This document shows, in pieces, positions 53,629 through 62,929 of a stretch of 64,000 nucleotides of DNA (position 1 is the first letter of the stretch; each line of letters begins with the position of its first letter). The stretch is from Kineosporia aurantiaca JCM 3230 (GTDB taxonomy: Bacteria; Actinomycetota; Actinomycetes; Actinomycetales; Kineosporiaceae): positions 1 through 64,000 of the forward strand of contig JODP01000019.1 in the NCBI GenBank assembly GCA_000719025.1, written 5' to 3'. The notes beneath the pieces were generated by a model. It was not told where the DNA came from, searched no databases, and was given only the letters and a program-made list of their open reading frames with translations. Made by a program: the position numbers and the translations under genes.

Positions 53629-54588
53629 ATGCGCGCAGCCTGGTACGACCGTCAGGGTTCGCCCGAAGACGTGCTTCAGTACGGTGAACTGGAGGAGGCG
53701 ACGCCGGGGCCGGGTGAGGTCCGGGTGCGGCTGCGCACGTCGGGCATCAGTCCCGGCGATGTCAAGAAGCGCCAGGCGTGGCTCGGCGCGCCGATGGCCT
53801 TCGCCCGGATCGTCCCGCACAGCGACGGCGCGGGCACGGTGGACGCGGTCGGCGCCGGTGTCGATCCGGCCCGGATCGGTTCTCGGGTCTGGGTTTACGG
53901 CGCTCAGTCCTATCGCGCCCGGGGCACCGCCGCGCAGAGCACGGTGGTGCCGTCCGAGCTGGCGGTCGACTGTCCGCCGGAGGTGAGCGACGAGATCGGT
54001 GCCTGTCTCGGGATCGCCGGAATCACCGCGCACCGTGCGGTCTTCGCCGACGGTCCGGTCGACGGCAAAGTGGTTCTGGTGCAGGGAGTCCGGGGCGCGG
54101 TGGGGTCGATCGCGGCCCAGCTGGCCCGGTGGGGTGGGGCGGACGTGATCGGGACGGTGCGTTCCCGGGAGGAGGCCGGTGATGCGGTGGTTGCCCTGGA
54201 CGACGACCCGGCCGAGGCGATCCGGGCCCTTGCGCCGAACGGCGTCGACCGGGTCGTCGAGGTGGCGTTCTCGGCCAACCTGGAACTGGACCTGCAGGTG
54301 TGCCGGATCGGAGCGGTGATCGCCGCGTACGCCAGCCCGGACGCGCGTCCTTCGCTGCCGTTCTGGCCCATGCTGTTCAACAACCTGGTGATCCGGCTCC
54401 TGGGCAGCGACGACTTCCCGGCCCAGGAGAAGCGCTCCGCGGCCGATGATCTCACCCGGGCGGTGGCCGAGGGCGCCCTTACCGTGCCGGTGGCCCAGCG
54501 CTACCCGCTGGCCGAAATTGCCCAGGCCCATGCGGCGGTCGAAGGGGGCCGGGCCGGAGGGCGGGTCATCCTGACGATTCCTGACTGA
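53629..54588 (+). CDS. NADPH:quinone reductase-type MDR enzyme
   Basis: A 319-residue MDR protein: GroES-like domain (MRAAWYDRQGSPEDVLQYG, TSGISPGDVKKRQ, PHSDGAGTVDAVG) and Rossmann domain with VQGVRGAVGSIAAQLA as the NADPH loop. It lacks structural zinc cysteines, as in zeta-crystallin-like quinone reductases. Likely detoxifies quinones or other electrophiles. GTGGG precedes the ATG. It is controlled, by inference, through the palindrome upstream and the adjacent MarR regulator, whose 3' end overlaps its own by 23 bp. Confidence 0.9.
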   Translation: MRAAWYDRQGSPEDVLQYGELEEATPGPGEVRVRLRTSGISPGDVKKRQAWLGAPMAFARIVPHSDGAGTVDAVGAGVDPARIGSRVWVYGAQSYRARGTAAQSTVVPSELAVDCPPEVSDEIGACLGIAGITAHRAVFADGPVDGKVVLVQGVRGAVGSIAAQLARWGGADVIGTVRSREEAGDAVVALDDDPAEAIRALAPNGVDRVVEVAFSANLELDLQVCRIGAVIAAYASPDARPSLPFWPMLFNNLVIRLLGSDDFPAQEKRSAADDLTRAVAEGALTVPVAQRYPLAEIAQAHAAVEGGRAGGRVILTIPD

Positions 54589-55000
54589 CCCGCAGCCGGT
54601 TGAGGGTGCCCGCGAGGTCCTGGACCCGGCGCTGGGGGAGGAAGCCCTCGACCCGCTGGGCCAGCTCCTCCCGCATCAGGGTCTCCCCGCGCAGCACGAG
54701 ATCGCGCCCGGACTCGGTCAGGTCGATCAGCGACGAGCGGCCGTCCTCCGGATGCGGGCGGCGGCGGCACAGCCCGCCGGCCTCCAGGCGGTCGACGATC
54801 TTGCTCGAGCCGCTCCAGGTGATGGCCAGTTCGTCGGCGATGTCGTTGATCCGGGCGGGCCCGCGGCGGCTGAGCACCTGCAGCGTCTCGAACCGGCCGA
54901 GCGGGATCCCGAGATCGGCGCGGAGCCGGCCGTCGAGGGCGTTCCACAGCCGGGTCTCGGTGCGGACAAGGTCGTTGAACAGGCTCAGCAGGTCGGACAC
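54566..55000 (-). CDS. MarR-family transcriptional regulator
   Basis: A 144-residue winged-helix repressor: RFETLQVLSRRGPARINDIADEL, recognition helix ITWSGSSKIVDRLEAGGL, wing RRPHPEDGRSSLIDLTESG. MarR proteins respond to phenolic or electrophilic ligands. It converges on the quinone-reductase gene with a 23-bp overlap. No palindrome like the one upstream of the reductase is seen at its own start, so its main site may be the remote one. Confidence 0.9.
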   Translation of the reverse strand: MSDLLSLFNDLVRTETRLWNALDGRLRADLGIPLGRFETLQVLSRRGPARINDIADELAITWSGSSKIVDRLEAGGLCRRRPHPEDGRSSLIDLTESGRDLVLRGETLMREELAQRVEGFLPQRRVQDLAGTLNRLRVSQESSG

Positions 55001-55032
55001 AGCTCACTGTACCGACCCGCTGAGCCCGGGGG

Positions 55033-56904
55033 TCAGCCCGCCGGGGTCATGAACTCCTTCGGCTTCAGCGCCCGGGCGACGATCCGCACATCGCCCAGCC
55101 AGCCGTAGTAGCCCTGCCCGAAGGTCTCCGCCGACTGGGTGCCACCCAGCGCGAACGGTTTGCCCAGGGTGGCGATTCCGGTGGAGGCCTGGCTGGGGTT
55201 ACGGGCGATCGGGGAACCGTCGACGTAGATGATCGTCCGCTTGCCGTCGTTCACGATGGCGACGTGCGTCCACCGGCCCACCGGCAGCGCGTGACTCCAG
55301 GAGGTGGGCTGGGAGTTCTGCACCGAAGGGTAGACGGCGTACTGCAGGAACCGCTCGCCGGAGAGGTTCAGCGAGCAGGGCGCCTCGTCCTCGGAGTAGC
55401 CGTTGGTCTTCCCGGCGTCACCGGCCCGGCCCTCCCAGCTGAGGATGCCCATCCAGGCGTGCTCGCCGACGAACGGGTCGGGCAGCTTTAGGTAGGCCTC
55501 GATGGTGTAGCCGGACTCGAACTTCAGGCTGTTGATCGGCGCTTCGGCCCCGGTCTGCAGCACGGCGCCGCGATTCGGGCTCTGGCCGCCGTCGAACCGC
55601 AGGCTGGCGTGCGCAGGCTGGTCCGGGTGGTGCTGATCGGACCAGGTGAGCACGTCGGCGCCGCTGTTCGGCAAAATCGTGGCGCTGAGATCGTTGCCCT
55701 GACCGGTCAGGTCCCGGGCCACCGTTCCGGCCGGCAGGCTCTTGCCGTCGCGGCCGGCGGCGCTCAGCCCGGCCTGGTCGAAGCGCCAGTAGGCCACGGT
55801 GCCCTTCGGCTGCATAGCCGAAGCCGGGCGCGCCGCGGGCGCCTTCACCCCGTCGAAACCGGCGAACCGCCGGCCGAAGTCGAGGTCCAGGCTGAACCGG
55901 TCGACGTCCCCGGTCAGTTCGATCGTCTCGGCGCCCAGCCGGGAGCGCTTCTCCGGGTCGGTGTCCAGGAACCAGGGCGAGAAGGTCTCCACGTCGATCC
56001 GGTTGCGGACCAGGTCGAACGAGTAGAGCCGGATCATCCCGGCGCCGCCGTAGTAACGGTCCTGGTAGTTGGTGATGTGCGCGTACACCGGGTGCCCGGC
56101 GTCGTTGGTCAGCACCGTCCGCCCGGGCGGCCAGTAGTGCCCGTTCAGGGTGAGGAAGATCTGGTCGTTGGAGCGGATCAGTTTGTCCCACAACCGTTTG
56201 CCATTGTCCGACAGTTCAGCCTGGCCGTCGTCGTCCGCCGCGACCAGGTCGTGCGTGGTGAGGACGACCGGCAGCCTCGGGTGCGCGTCGAGCACACCCT
56301 GGGCCCAGGCCAGCCCCTTGTCCGAGGCCCGCCAGTCGAGGGCCAGGATCAGCCATTTCCGGCCACCGGCGGTGATCACGTGGTAACTGTTGTACCCGTC
56401 CGGCGAGCTGCCGCCGAACGTCGACTGACCCTTGAACCGTTTCGGGCCGAAAGCCGCCAGGTAGGGCGTGTTCCCCCGCTGGTCGTCGGTCGAGCTGTTG
56501 ATGTCGTGATTGCCGGCCAGCACGCTGTACGGCACCTTGTCGTCGATCAGCCGGAACGTCGTGGACGCCAGGGCGATCTCACCGTCGGTGCCGTGCTCGG
56601 TGACGTCTCCCAGGTGGGTCATGAACGCGATGTTCGCGTCGTCCCGCTCGGACACCAGGTACCGGAAGGTGGCCCGCAACGGCTCCGGATCGGCGCTGTC
56701 CGCATCGAAAAGGTATTGCGTGTCGGGCAGGACGGCGATTGCGAAGCGGGGGCTCACGGCGTCGAAATCGCCGGACCGCGGCCCGCTCGCCTCGGCCGAC
56801 GAGGCGCCGATCAGGGGGATTGCCGCACCGACGGCGGGTGCGGCGATGGCGCCCCGGAAGAGCGTGCGCCGGGTGACAGGGACCCGGCCTTCTTGCTGGC
56901 CCAT
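55033..56904 (-). CDS. Tat-exported metallophosphoesterase with LamG-like C-terminus
   Basis: A 623-residue protein. A twin-arginine signal (TRRTLFRGAIAAPAVGAAIP) leads to a calcineurin-like phosphoesterase: LPDTQYL, THLGDVTEHG, GNHDINS, TTHDLVA and NGHYWPPG supply the two-metal ligands, though the first motif has Gln in place of the usual His. Residues about 410-620 are a LamG/concanavalin domain (SGYTIEAYLKLPDP). GGAG about 6 bp upstream supports the ATG at 56904. It is a cofactor-bearing extracellular phosphoesterase, probably for phosphate scavenging or nucleotide/lipid substrates. Confidence 0.88.
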   Translation of the reverse strand: MGQQEGRVPVTRRTLFRGAIAAPAVGAAIPLIGASSAEASGPRSGDFDAVSPRFAIAVLPDTQYLFDADSADPEPLRATFRYLVSERDDANIAFMTHLGDVTEHGTDGEIALASTTFRLIDDKVPYSVLAGNHDINSSTDDQRGNTPYLAAFGPKRFKGQSTFGGSSPDGYNSYHVITAGGRKWLILALDWRASDKGLAWAQGVLDAHPRLPVVLTTHDLVAADDDGQAELSDNGKRLWDKLIRSNDQIFLTLNGHYWPPGRTVLTNDAGHPVYAHITNYQDRYYGGAGMIRLYSFDLVRNRIDVETFSPWFLDTDPEKRSRLGAETIELTGDVDRFSLDLDFGRRFAGFDGVKAPAARPASAMQPKGTVAYWRFDQAGLSAAGRDGKSLPAGTVARDLTGQGNDLSATILPNSGADVLTWSDQHHPDQPAHASLRFDGGQSPNRGAVLQTGAEAPINSLKFESGYTIEAYLKLPDPFVGEHAWMGILSWEGRAGDAGKTNGYSEDEAPCSLNLSGERFLQYAVYPSVQNSQPTSWSHALPVGRWTHVAIVNDGKRTIIYVDGSPIARNPSQASTGIATLGKPFALGGTQSAETFGQGYYGWLGDVRIVARALKPKEFMTPAG

Positions 56905-57068
56905 GCGTACTCCAGACGGGGTGGAGGGGTGGAACGCACCGACTGTCCGGGTTTCAGATGACCTGACCGTGGCGCCGAAGAGAATGGAGGGGGATGGCAC
57001 CATGAGAATTCGATCCGCCCGGCTCTTGCGCACCGGGCGTCGGCCGCACTGCCTGTCCTGGTCCTGAT

Positions 57069-57677
57069 TCAGCTCGACCCGAGGGCCAGCGTGGCGTCGG
57101 CCCGTTCGAGCAGACGCGGGTCGTGGGTCGAGATGATCACCAGCGCACCGGCTTCGGCCTTCTGGAGGATGGCACCGATCACCCGCTGGGCGTTCTCGTC
57201 GTCCTGATGAGCGGTGGGTTCGTCCAGCACGACCAGCTCGGCGTCGGGCAGCAGGGCCCGGGCAACGGCGATCCGCTGCTGCTCACCGATCGACCCGTTC
57301 TCGGCGAGGCGATCGGCCAGTTGCCCGACGCCCAGCGTCTTGAGCAGATCGTCCACCATCCGAAGGTCGACCGCGTGGCCGGCCGACAGCGCCGGCAGAG
57401 TCAGGTTCTCGCGGGCGGTCAGCCGGCCCAGCAGGGCCAGGCGCTGCGGCACCACGGCGATCCGGGCCCAGTCGGTGACGGCCGTGGTCGGCTTCCCGGC
57501 CAGGGTCACCGTGCCCTTCGCCGGAGTCTCGAGCCCGGCGATCAGGTGGCACAGCGTCGATTTCCCGGAGCCGGAGTGGCCGGTCAGGGTGACGATGGAC
57601 GCCGGCCCCGCCTCGAGGTCGAGGTCCTTGAGGACGTTGTGGCTGACTTTGTCGACCACCAGCAGGGGTTGGCTCAT
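57069..57677 (-). CDS. ABC transporter ATP-binding protein (atypical signature)
   Basis: A 202-residue ATPase: Walker A GHSGSGKST, Walker B LVVLDEPTA, and H-loop STHD. The signature segment reads GSIGEQQRIAVARAL where LSGGQQR is usual, so this half-site may be catalytically weak. It overlaps the upstream ATPase gene by 4 bp and with it would form a heterodimer under the FtsX-type permease. Substrate unknown. Confidence 0.9.
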   Translation of the reverse strand: MSQPLLVVDKVSHNVLKDLDLEAGPASIVTLTGHSGSGKSTLCHLIAGLETPAKGTVTLAGKPTTAVTDWARIAVVPQRLALLGRLTARENLTLPALSAGHAVDLRMVDDLLKTLGVGQLADRLAENGSIGEQQRIAVARALLPDAELVVLDEPTAHQDDENAQRVIGAILQKAEAGALVIISTHDPRLLERADATLALGSS

Positions 57678-58525
57678 GACTCCTCGTCCGGGGGTTCCAG
57701 AACGACCACTCCGTCGGTCACCTCGACCAGCGCCCGCAGGTTCGGGAACAGGGCGAGGGCTTCCGGCGGCAGCTGCAGCCGGCCGGCCGAATCGATGACC
57801 AGCTCGGAGCGGCGAACCTGGCCGGAAGCGTGCTCCCCGGTGCCGGAACGTTCGGCCGACAGCACGCCCTGGCGCAGGTGCAGTACGCGCGGAAGACGGC
57901 GCAGGGCCCGCGAATCGTGCGTGGACAGAACGCAGGTCGTGCCTTCGGCGGCGACGGCGGTGAACGCGTCGATCACCACCCCGGCGTTCGCATCGTCCAG
58001 TTCGGCGGTGGGCTCGTCGGCCACGATCAGCGGTGGGGCCTGCATCAGGGCCGCGGCGACGGCCAGGCGTTGCTGCTCGCCGCCGGACAGCTGGCCGGGG
58101 CGAGCCCCGGCGCGGTGCGTCAGGCCCAGCCGCTCCAGCGTCTCGTCGGCGCCCCAGCCGCCGCCCGATCGCCGGGTGCGGGCCACCTGGAACAGGTTGT
58201 CGCGGGCGGTCAGGTGGGGGAGGAGGGCGTGCCCGGGGCGTTGCGGGACCCAGGCGATCGCGTCCCGGCGCAGCCTGTTCAGCGCCGAACCGCGCACCCG
58301 GGTGACCTCTTCGCCGAACAGGTGGACCGCCCCGGCGCTGGCCCGGTCGCGCAGGGCCACGATCGAGAGCAGCGTGCTCTTGCCGCCGCCCGAGGGCCCG
58401 GCGATCGCGGTCAGGCTGCCCTGCGGGAATTCCACGTCCACCCCCCTCAGGGCGTGCACCTCACCGGAGACCGCCTGGTAGATCCGGACCACGTTGCGCA
58501 GGCCCGCGGTGATCTCGGTGTTCAT
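57674..58525 (-). CDS. ABC transporter ATP-binding protein (canonical)
   Basis: A 283-residue MacB/LolD-type ATPase: Walker A GPSGGGKST, signature LSGGEQQRLAVAAAL, Walker B LIVADEPTAELDD, H-loop LSTHDSRAL. About 60 extra C-terminal residues (VIDSAGRLQLPPEALALF) resemble an added AbrB-like or dimerisation strand-turn region seen in some such ATPases. It begins 6 bp after the permease gene and overlaps the next ATPase gene by 4 bp. Confidence 0.92.
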   Translation of the reverse strand: MNTEITAGLRNVVRIYQAVSGEVHALRGVDVEFPQGSLTAIAGPSGGGKSTLLSIVALRDRASAGAVHLFGEEVTRVRGSALNRLRRDAIAWVPQRPGHALLPHLTARDNLFQVARTRRSGGGWGADETLERLGLTHRAGARPGQLSGGEQQRLAVAAALMQAPPLIVADEPTAELDDANAGVVIDAFTAVAAEGTTCVLSTHDSRALRRLPRVLHLRQGVLSAERSGTGEHASGQVRRSELVIDSAGRLQLPPEALALFPNLRALVEVTDGVVVLEPPDEES

Positions 58526-58531
58526 CGCTGC

Positions 58532-61399
58532 TCAGGATTCATCGCGCAGGACCTCACCGGGTTTCAGGGCGGCGGACCGGCGGGCCGCCGCGGCGGCGGC
58601 CAGCAGGATCACGACCACCGCGGCGGCCACCCCGGTCAGCACCGGCCACGGGGTGACCAGAATGGTCAGGGAGGGCGGCAGATCGGCGGCCGGCTCGATC
58701 AGCCGGGGCATCAGCGCCAGCAGCAGGGCGACCGGGAGCGTCATCACCACGAGCGCGGCCAGACCGGTGACCGCCAGCTCGGCCAGCCGCAGGCGCAGCA
58801 GACGCGAGGGGCGGAAACCGAACCGCTTGAGCAGCAGGTCGACCGGAGCGGCCCGGGCCACCCGGCGGTCCACCGCGACCACCGTGGCGAGCCCGGCCAG
58901 GGCCACCGCGACCAGCCCGAGCAGCGCTTGGTAGGCGGCCGCCCAGGTGCCGGCCAGCAGGTCCGGGGTGGCCTGGGCCTGGGCCAGCGTCTGGTACCGG
59001 CCGAGCGGGACATCGTGCTCGGCCATTCTCTGCTGCAACTGCTCCAGGCTGTCGCGGGTCCAGACCCAGGCCTGGAACGCGTCCTCGAGGCCGTAGTAGT
59101 CGTCGGTCTTGTCGTGCACGCTCGGATCCAGGTCGGCCGGCAGGCGGAGGAAGAACGAACGGGAGTCCACGACCAGGGTCGGCCCCCGGGCGCCCGGAAA
59201 CGCCTTCAGCCGGGCGACGATCCGGACCTGCGGGCTGGCCGGCCCCACCTGGAACGCCGGCTGGGCCGAGAACCGCAGCCCGGCGGGCGCTCCGACCAGC
59301 AGCGCCGAGGGGTACAACTGGCTGCGGTCCCGGTCCGGGGCGTCCGGTGACAGGCTGCCCAGCTTCGGCAGCGCGGCCCGGGCGGCGGCCAGGTCCGGGC
59401 CGGAGCCCCAGTCGGCGGCCCGGAGCAGGGTGGCCGGGTCGACCACGAGAACGTCGTACCGGTGGTCCCGGTCCTCCCAGAAGTTGCCCTGGGCCCGCCA
59501 GACCACGGCGCTGTCCGGCCCGAGGTCGGGAGCCGGCCCGTCGCCCCCACCGAGCAGCCAGGAGCGGCTGAGGGCCGCCGAGGTACGGGCGCCGGCCAGC
59601 GCGGCGGCCTTGTCCGGCACCGCCTGGCCCATCGTCTCCCGCACCAGCAGACCGTAGGTGAACACGCCGATCCCGATGCTGAGCACGATCACCAGGTCGG
59701 CCACCGCGACCCCGGTGCCCCGCAACCCCTGTCGTACCAGGCGATCGGCGGACCGGGGACGGCCGGACGGTCGGCGCCGCCGGAGGAACGGGCCGGCCAG
59801 CACCGCGCCGCGGACCAGGATGATGCAGCCGCACGCCAGCACCAGGATCGGCAGCAACGGGGCCAGCGGATCCTGGAAGGACTGACCGCGGGGGCGGGTC
59901 AGGATCGCCGCCACCGCCACGACGGTGGCCCCGAGCAGCACCGAGGCCAGCTGGGAGGCGAAGCGCAGGGCCCCGGATCCGGAGAGCCGGCGCCAGATCC
60001 CGAAGATCTGCACGAGCGTGACCAGGGCGGCGCCGGCCAGGGTCACCAGCACCGTCGCCACCGCGTAGCGGGCGGCCGAGCCGAATGCGTCGGGATCCAG
60101 CCCCGCGTGCGGGCCGTACCGGCTGAACAGCCCACCGGCCACGGCCAGCCCGGCCCCGGCGCCGAGCAGGGCCGGCAGGAGCAGTTCCAGGGCGCTCGCG
60201 GTCACCACCACCGGGATCGGGGTGCCCCGGGCGATCAGGAGCTCGGTCTCCCGCTGCCGCCGTTGCGCCAGCGCCCACAGCGCCAGCAGCAGGGCGGCCA
60301 GGCCCAGGGCACCCCCGGCGTAGGCGACGGCATGCCCTTGCTGGCGGGCCTTTACGGCGTCGGCGGCCGTCTGCTTCTCGATCGCCGGCAGCCCGGTGGA
60401 GATCCGCGAGTTCGACTGGTCGCCCCGGAGCGCGGTGAACAGGTCACCGCCCACGTCGGCCTGCTCGTCCTGCAGGTGCGAAACCCCCACGGCGGCCTGG
60501 TGCAGGTGCTTGGGGGTGCGGCCGGCGGCGGTCAGGTCGGCCGTGGTGTTCAGCAGGGGAAAGTCGTCCAGGTCGGCGAAAGCGTTGCTGACCGTGGGCA
60601 GATCGCCGATCATCAGCACGGCGGGGAGAGCGGTGCCCTCGGGGTCGGGAACGGTCGTGCAGGAGCCCTGCGGATTGGCCGGCAGCAGGACGTGCTGGAA
60701 CGCCGCCCCGAGCGGGCTGCGCCCGTCGGGCCGGGTCTTGTAGGTGCCGGCCAGCGTCACGCGGGCGGTGGGGCTCTTGGGGAGCGGGCCCTTGTGGTCC
60801 GTCGGGATGGCGCTGTAGATCGTCTCGAGCCGAAGACCGTCTCCCGGGCGCAGGTTCAGTTTCTCGGCGATCGACTGCGGTAGCCAAACCCCCTTGGCCC
60901 CTCGGGTGCCCGAGGCGATCGACAGGGAATCAAGGGCCCCGGTGCGGTAGTACAGGACGGCCGAGACCGGCTTGCCGCCGGCCTCGTCGGCGCGGACGCA
61001 GGGCACCGACCCCCATTGCTCGGCGGCGTGCAGTGGGTTGGTGTAGATCGAGGTCTGCGGCGGGCTCAGGTACGGGATGCCCCGGACCGCCGCCTCGATC
61101 TGCGGCAGCGCCCCCGCCTGCAGGCCGTCCACGGTGAGCTGGAGCCCGGCCCGGGCATTGGCGGAGCCCACCGCCGGGAGCGCGTCCAGCCGGCGGACCA
61201 GCAGGCCGTAGGCGGTGGCCGAGGCGAACAACGGCCCGGCGGCGGCCAGGGCGGACAGCAGGGCCACCGAGACCAGGAGGATCGCGGACAGCGTGCCGTC
61301 GCGCAGCATTCGGGCCGGGGCGTAGCGCAACAAGGGCCAGCCCCGGGGAGTGCGCCCGGGCCCGGGAGACTGCCGCCGTGGTCGGTCCGGAGCAGTCAT
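58532..61399 (-). CDS. FtsX-type ABC transporter permease
   Basis: A 955-residue membrane protein. An N-terminal helix (SAILLVSVALLSALAAAGPL), a large extracytoplasmic region, four helices around 345-520 (ALGLAALLLALWALAQRRQRE), a second extracytoplasmic region and three C-terminal helices with the FtsX core (LLLKRFGFRPSRLLRLRLAELAV). MacB/FtsX exporters move lipids, peptides or lipoproteins rather than sugars. The Arg-rich N-terminus is cytoplasmic. No periplasmic partner is encoded here. It precedes the two ATPase genes in one operon and lies 24 bp after the GNAT gene. Confidence 0.88.
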   Translation of the reverse strand: MTAPDRPRRQSPGPGRTPRGWPLLRYAPARMLRDGTLSAILLVSVALLSALAAAGPLFASATAYGLLVRRLDALPAVGSANARAGLQLTVDGLQAGALPQIEAAVRGIPYLSPPQTSIYTNPLHAAEQWGSVPCVRADEAGGKPVSAVLYYRTGALDSLSIASGTRGAKGVWLPQSIAEKLNLRPGDGLRLETIYSAIPTDHKGPLPKSPTARVTLAGTYKTRPDGRSPLGAAFQHVLLPANPQGSCTTVPDPEGTALPAVLMIGDLPTVSNAFADLDDFPLLNTTADLTAAGRTPKHLHQAAVGVSHLQDEQADVGGDLFTALRGDQSNSRISTGLPAIEKQTAADAVKARQQGHAVAYAGGALGLAALLLALWALAQRRQRETELLIARGTPIPVVVTASALELLLPALLGAGAGLAVAGGLFSRYGPHAGLDPDAFGSAARYAVATVLVTLAGAALVTLVQIFGIWRRLSGSGALRFASQLASVLLGATVVAVAAILTRPRGQSFQDPLAPLLPILVLACGCIILVRGAVLAGPFLRRRRPSGRPRSADRLVRQGLRGTGVAVADLVIVLSIGIGVFTYGLLVRETMGQAVPDKAAALAGARTSAALSRSWLLGGGDGPAPDLGPDSAVVWRAQGNFWEDRDHRYDVLVVDPATLLRAADWGSGPDLAAARAALPKLGSLSPDAPDRDRSQLYPSALLVGAPAGLRFSAQPAFQVGPASPQVRIVARLKAFPGARGPTLVVDSRSFFLRLPADLDPSVHDKTDDYYGLEDAFQAWVWTRDSLEQLQQRMAEHDVPLGRYQTLAQAQATPDLLAGTWAAAYQALLGLVAVALAGLATVVAVDRRVARAAPVDLLLKRFGFRPSRLLRLRLAELAVTGLAALVVMTLPVALLLALMPRLIEPAADLPPSLTILVTPWPVLTGVAAAVVVILLAAAAAARRSAALKPGEVLRDES

Positions 61400-61423
61400 G
61401 GGCCCGAGTATGCCCGGGGAATG

Positions 61424-61999
61424 TTACGTAAGGGCGGTTTCCGGACTTTTGGCCGAATGCCGCAGGATCCAGATCGGAAGGGGATCGGCCCGCTCGGCGA
61501 CCACCTCCCAGCCGGCCCGCTGGTACATCCCGACGTTGCCCGGGGTGGACGTCTCCAGATAGGCCGGAAGTCCCTCGGCCCGGGCCCGTTCCAGGCCCGC
61601 GGCCATCACTGCCTGCCCGTAACGCTTTCCGTGATGATCCGGGTGGGTGCCGAGCACCCCGAGGTACCAGAACGGGCCGGTCGGCAGGGCGGAGTGCACC
61701 GCCTCGTCGTAGGCCCGCATCCGGGAGGCGGCCGGCTCCGGGAGCCGCAGTTCGGCGGGTGGCGGGCCGCCCGCAACCGCGGGCGGCTCCCAGATCGCCG
61801 CCGAGAGGCCTCCGTCGACCACCCAGATCGAGTTCCGGGCGACCCGTTTGTCGAAGAGGTGGCCGAAGAAGGCCCCGGCCCCGGCCGGGTAGTCCGCGTC
61901 GTCCGGGAACAGGTGGCGCAGGACCGGATCGGACCGGAACGTGGCCACCAGGGACTCCACGACGCGGTCCCGGTCGGCCGGGGTGGCGACGGAGATCAT
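61424..61999 (-). CDS. GNAT-family N-acetyltransferase
   Basis: A 191-residue acetyltransferase. The acetyl-CoA loop is DHHGKRYGQAVMAAGLERA and the substrate strand is AYLETSTPGNVGMYQRAGWEV, which is characteristic of this GNAT subgroup. N-terminal helices (RDRVVESLVATFRSDPVLRHLF) complete the fold. The substrate amine is unknown. It begins 9 bp after the LLM oxidoreductase gene, consistent with one operon. Confidence 0.88.
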   Translation of the reverse strand: MISVATPADRDRVVESLVATFRSDPVLRHLFPDDADYPAGAGAFFGHLFDKRVARNSIWVVDGGLSAAIWEPPAVAGGPPPAELRLPEPAASRMRAYDEAVHSALPTGPFWYLGVLGTHPDHHGKRYGQAVMAAGLERARAEGLPAYLETSTPGNVGMYQRAGWEVVAERADPLPIWILRHSAKSPETALT

Positions 62000-62008
62000 G
62001 CATTCACC

Positions 62009-62869
62009 CTAGGCGAGCCGGGCCTGGGCCTGGCCGAGCAGGTCGATGATCCGCGGCCGGTCGGTGATCCCGCTGGCGAAGACGTACACGGCGGTGAAGC
62101 CGATCTCCCGCAGGCTCTCCCCGGCGACGACGATGTCCTCCACGGTGCTGCCGGGGTCGATCGCGATCGCCGAGGTCTTCTCGATCTGCTCATAGTCCCG
62201 CCCGACCGCGTCACAGTGGCCGCGCAGCACCTCGAGCTTGTGCGCGCCCACCTCCACCCCGCCGCCGATGTTGCAGGCGTCCGCGTACTGGGCCACCATC
62301 CGCAGCGTCTTCTTCTCGCCCCCGCCGCCGACCATCAGGTACGGGTGCGGCCGGGTCACCGCCTGCGGCGAGTTCAGCGTCCGGCCCAGCCGGTAGTGCC
62401 GGCCCTCGAACGGCTCCTCGGAGTCCGACCACATCTGCAGGCAGATCCGCAGTGCCTCCTCCAACCGCTCGAACCGCTCGGCGGTGGGCGGGAAGGCGAA
62501 GCCCAGGCCCTCGGACTCCGCGTCGTTCCAGGCCGCGCCGATGCCCAGCCCGACCCGGCCGCCGGAGAGCACGTTCAGCGTGGTGACCGCCTTGGCCAGC
62601 AGGGCCGGCTCGCGATAGGTGACCCCGGTGACCAGCGTGTGCAGCAGCGCGTGCTCGGTGTGGGCGACGATGAAACCGAGCGCCGAGTAGGCCTCGAGCA
62701 TCTCGGTCTCGGTCGGCCCGACCCCGTTGATCTGCCAGAAGTGGTCCATCACGGTGATCCGCCGGATACCCGCGTCCTCCGCCTCGCGCACGTGCCGGGC
62801 CAGTTCGGCGCCGAGCCGGGCGGGCCCGCTGGCCCAGGTGAAGTCGGCGATGTGCAGCCCGAGTTCCAT
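62009..62869 (-). CDS. LLM-class F420-dependent oxidoreductase
   Basis: A 286-residue luciferase-like monooxygenase barrel. It begins MELGLHIADFTW and includes DHFWQINGVG, TGVTYREPALLAKAVTTLN, SGGRVGLGIGAAWN and LMVGGGGEKKTLR, the pattern of F420-dependent TIGR03560-like enzymes. AGAGGA just upstream favours this ATG over one 20 codons earlier. It probably reduces or oxidises a small organic substrate using the deazaflavin cofactor F420, which actinobacteria make. The gene starts 60 bp after the aldo/keto reductase gene. Confidence 0.9.
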   Translation of the reverse strand: MELGLHIADFTWASGPARLGAELARHVREAEDAGIRRITVMDHFWQINGVGPTETEMLEAYSALGFIVAHTEHALLHTLVTGVTYREPALLAKAVTTLNVLSGGRVGLGIGAAWNDAESEGLGFAFPPTAERFERLEEALRICLQMWSDSEEPFEGRHYRLGRTLNSPQAVTRPHPYLMVGGGGEKKTLRMVAQYADACNIGGGVEVGAHKLEVLRGHCDAVGRDYEQIEKTSAIAIDPGSTVEDIVVAGESLREIGFTAVYVFASGITDRPRIIDLLGQAQARLA

Positions 62870-62929
62870 AGCGTCCTCTTCGTTCAGCCGGAAAGAAGCG
62901 TTGCCCGAAGACCCTATGAGCATTCGCAA

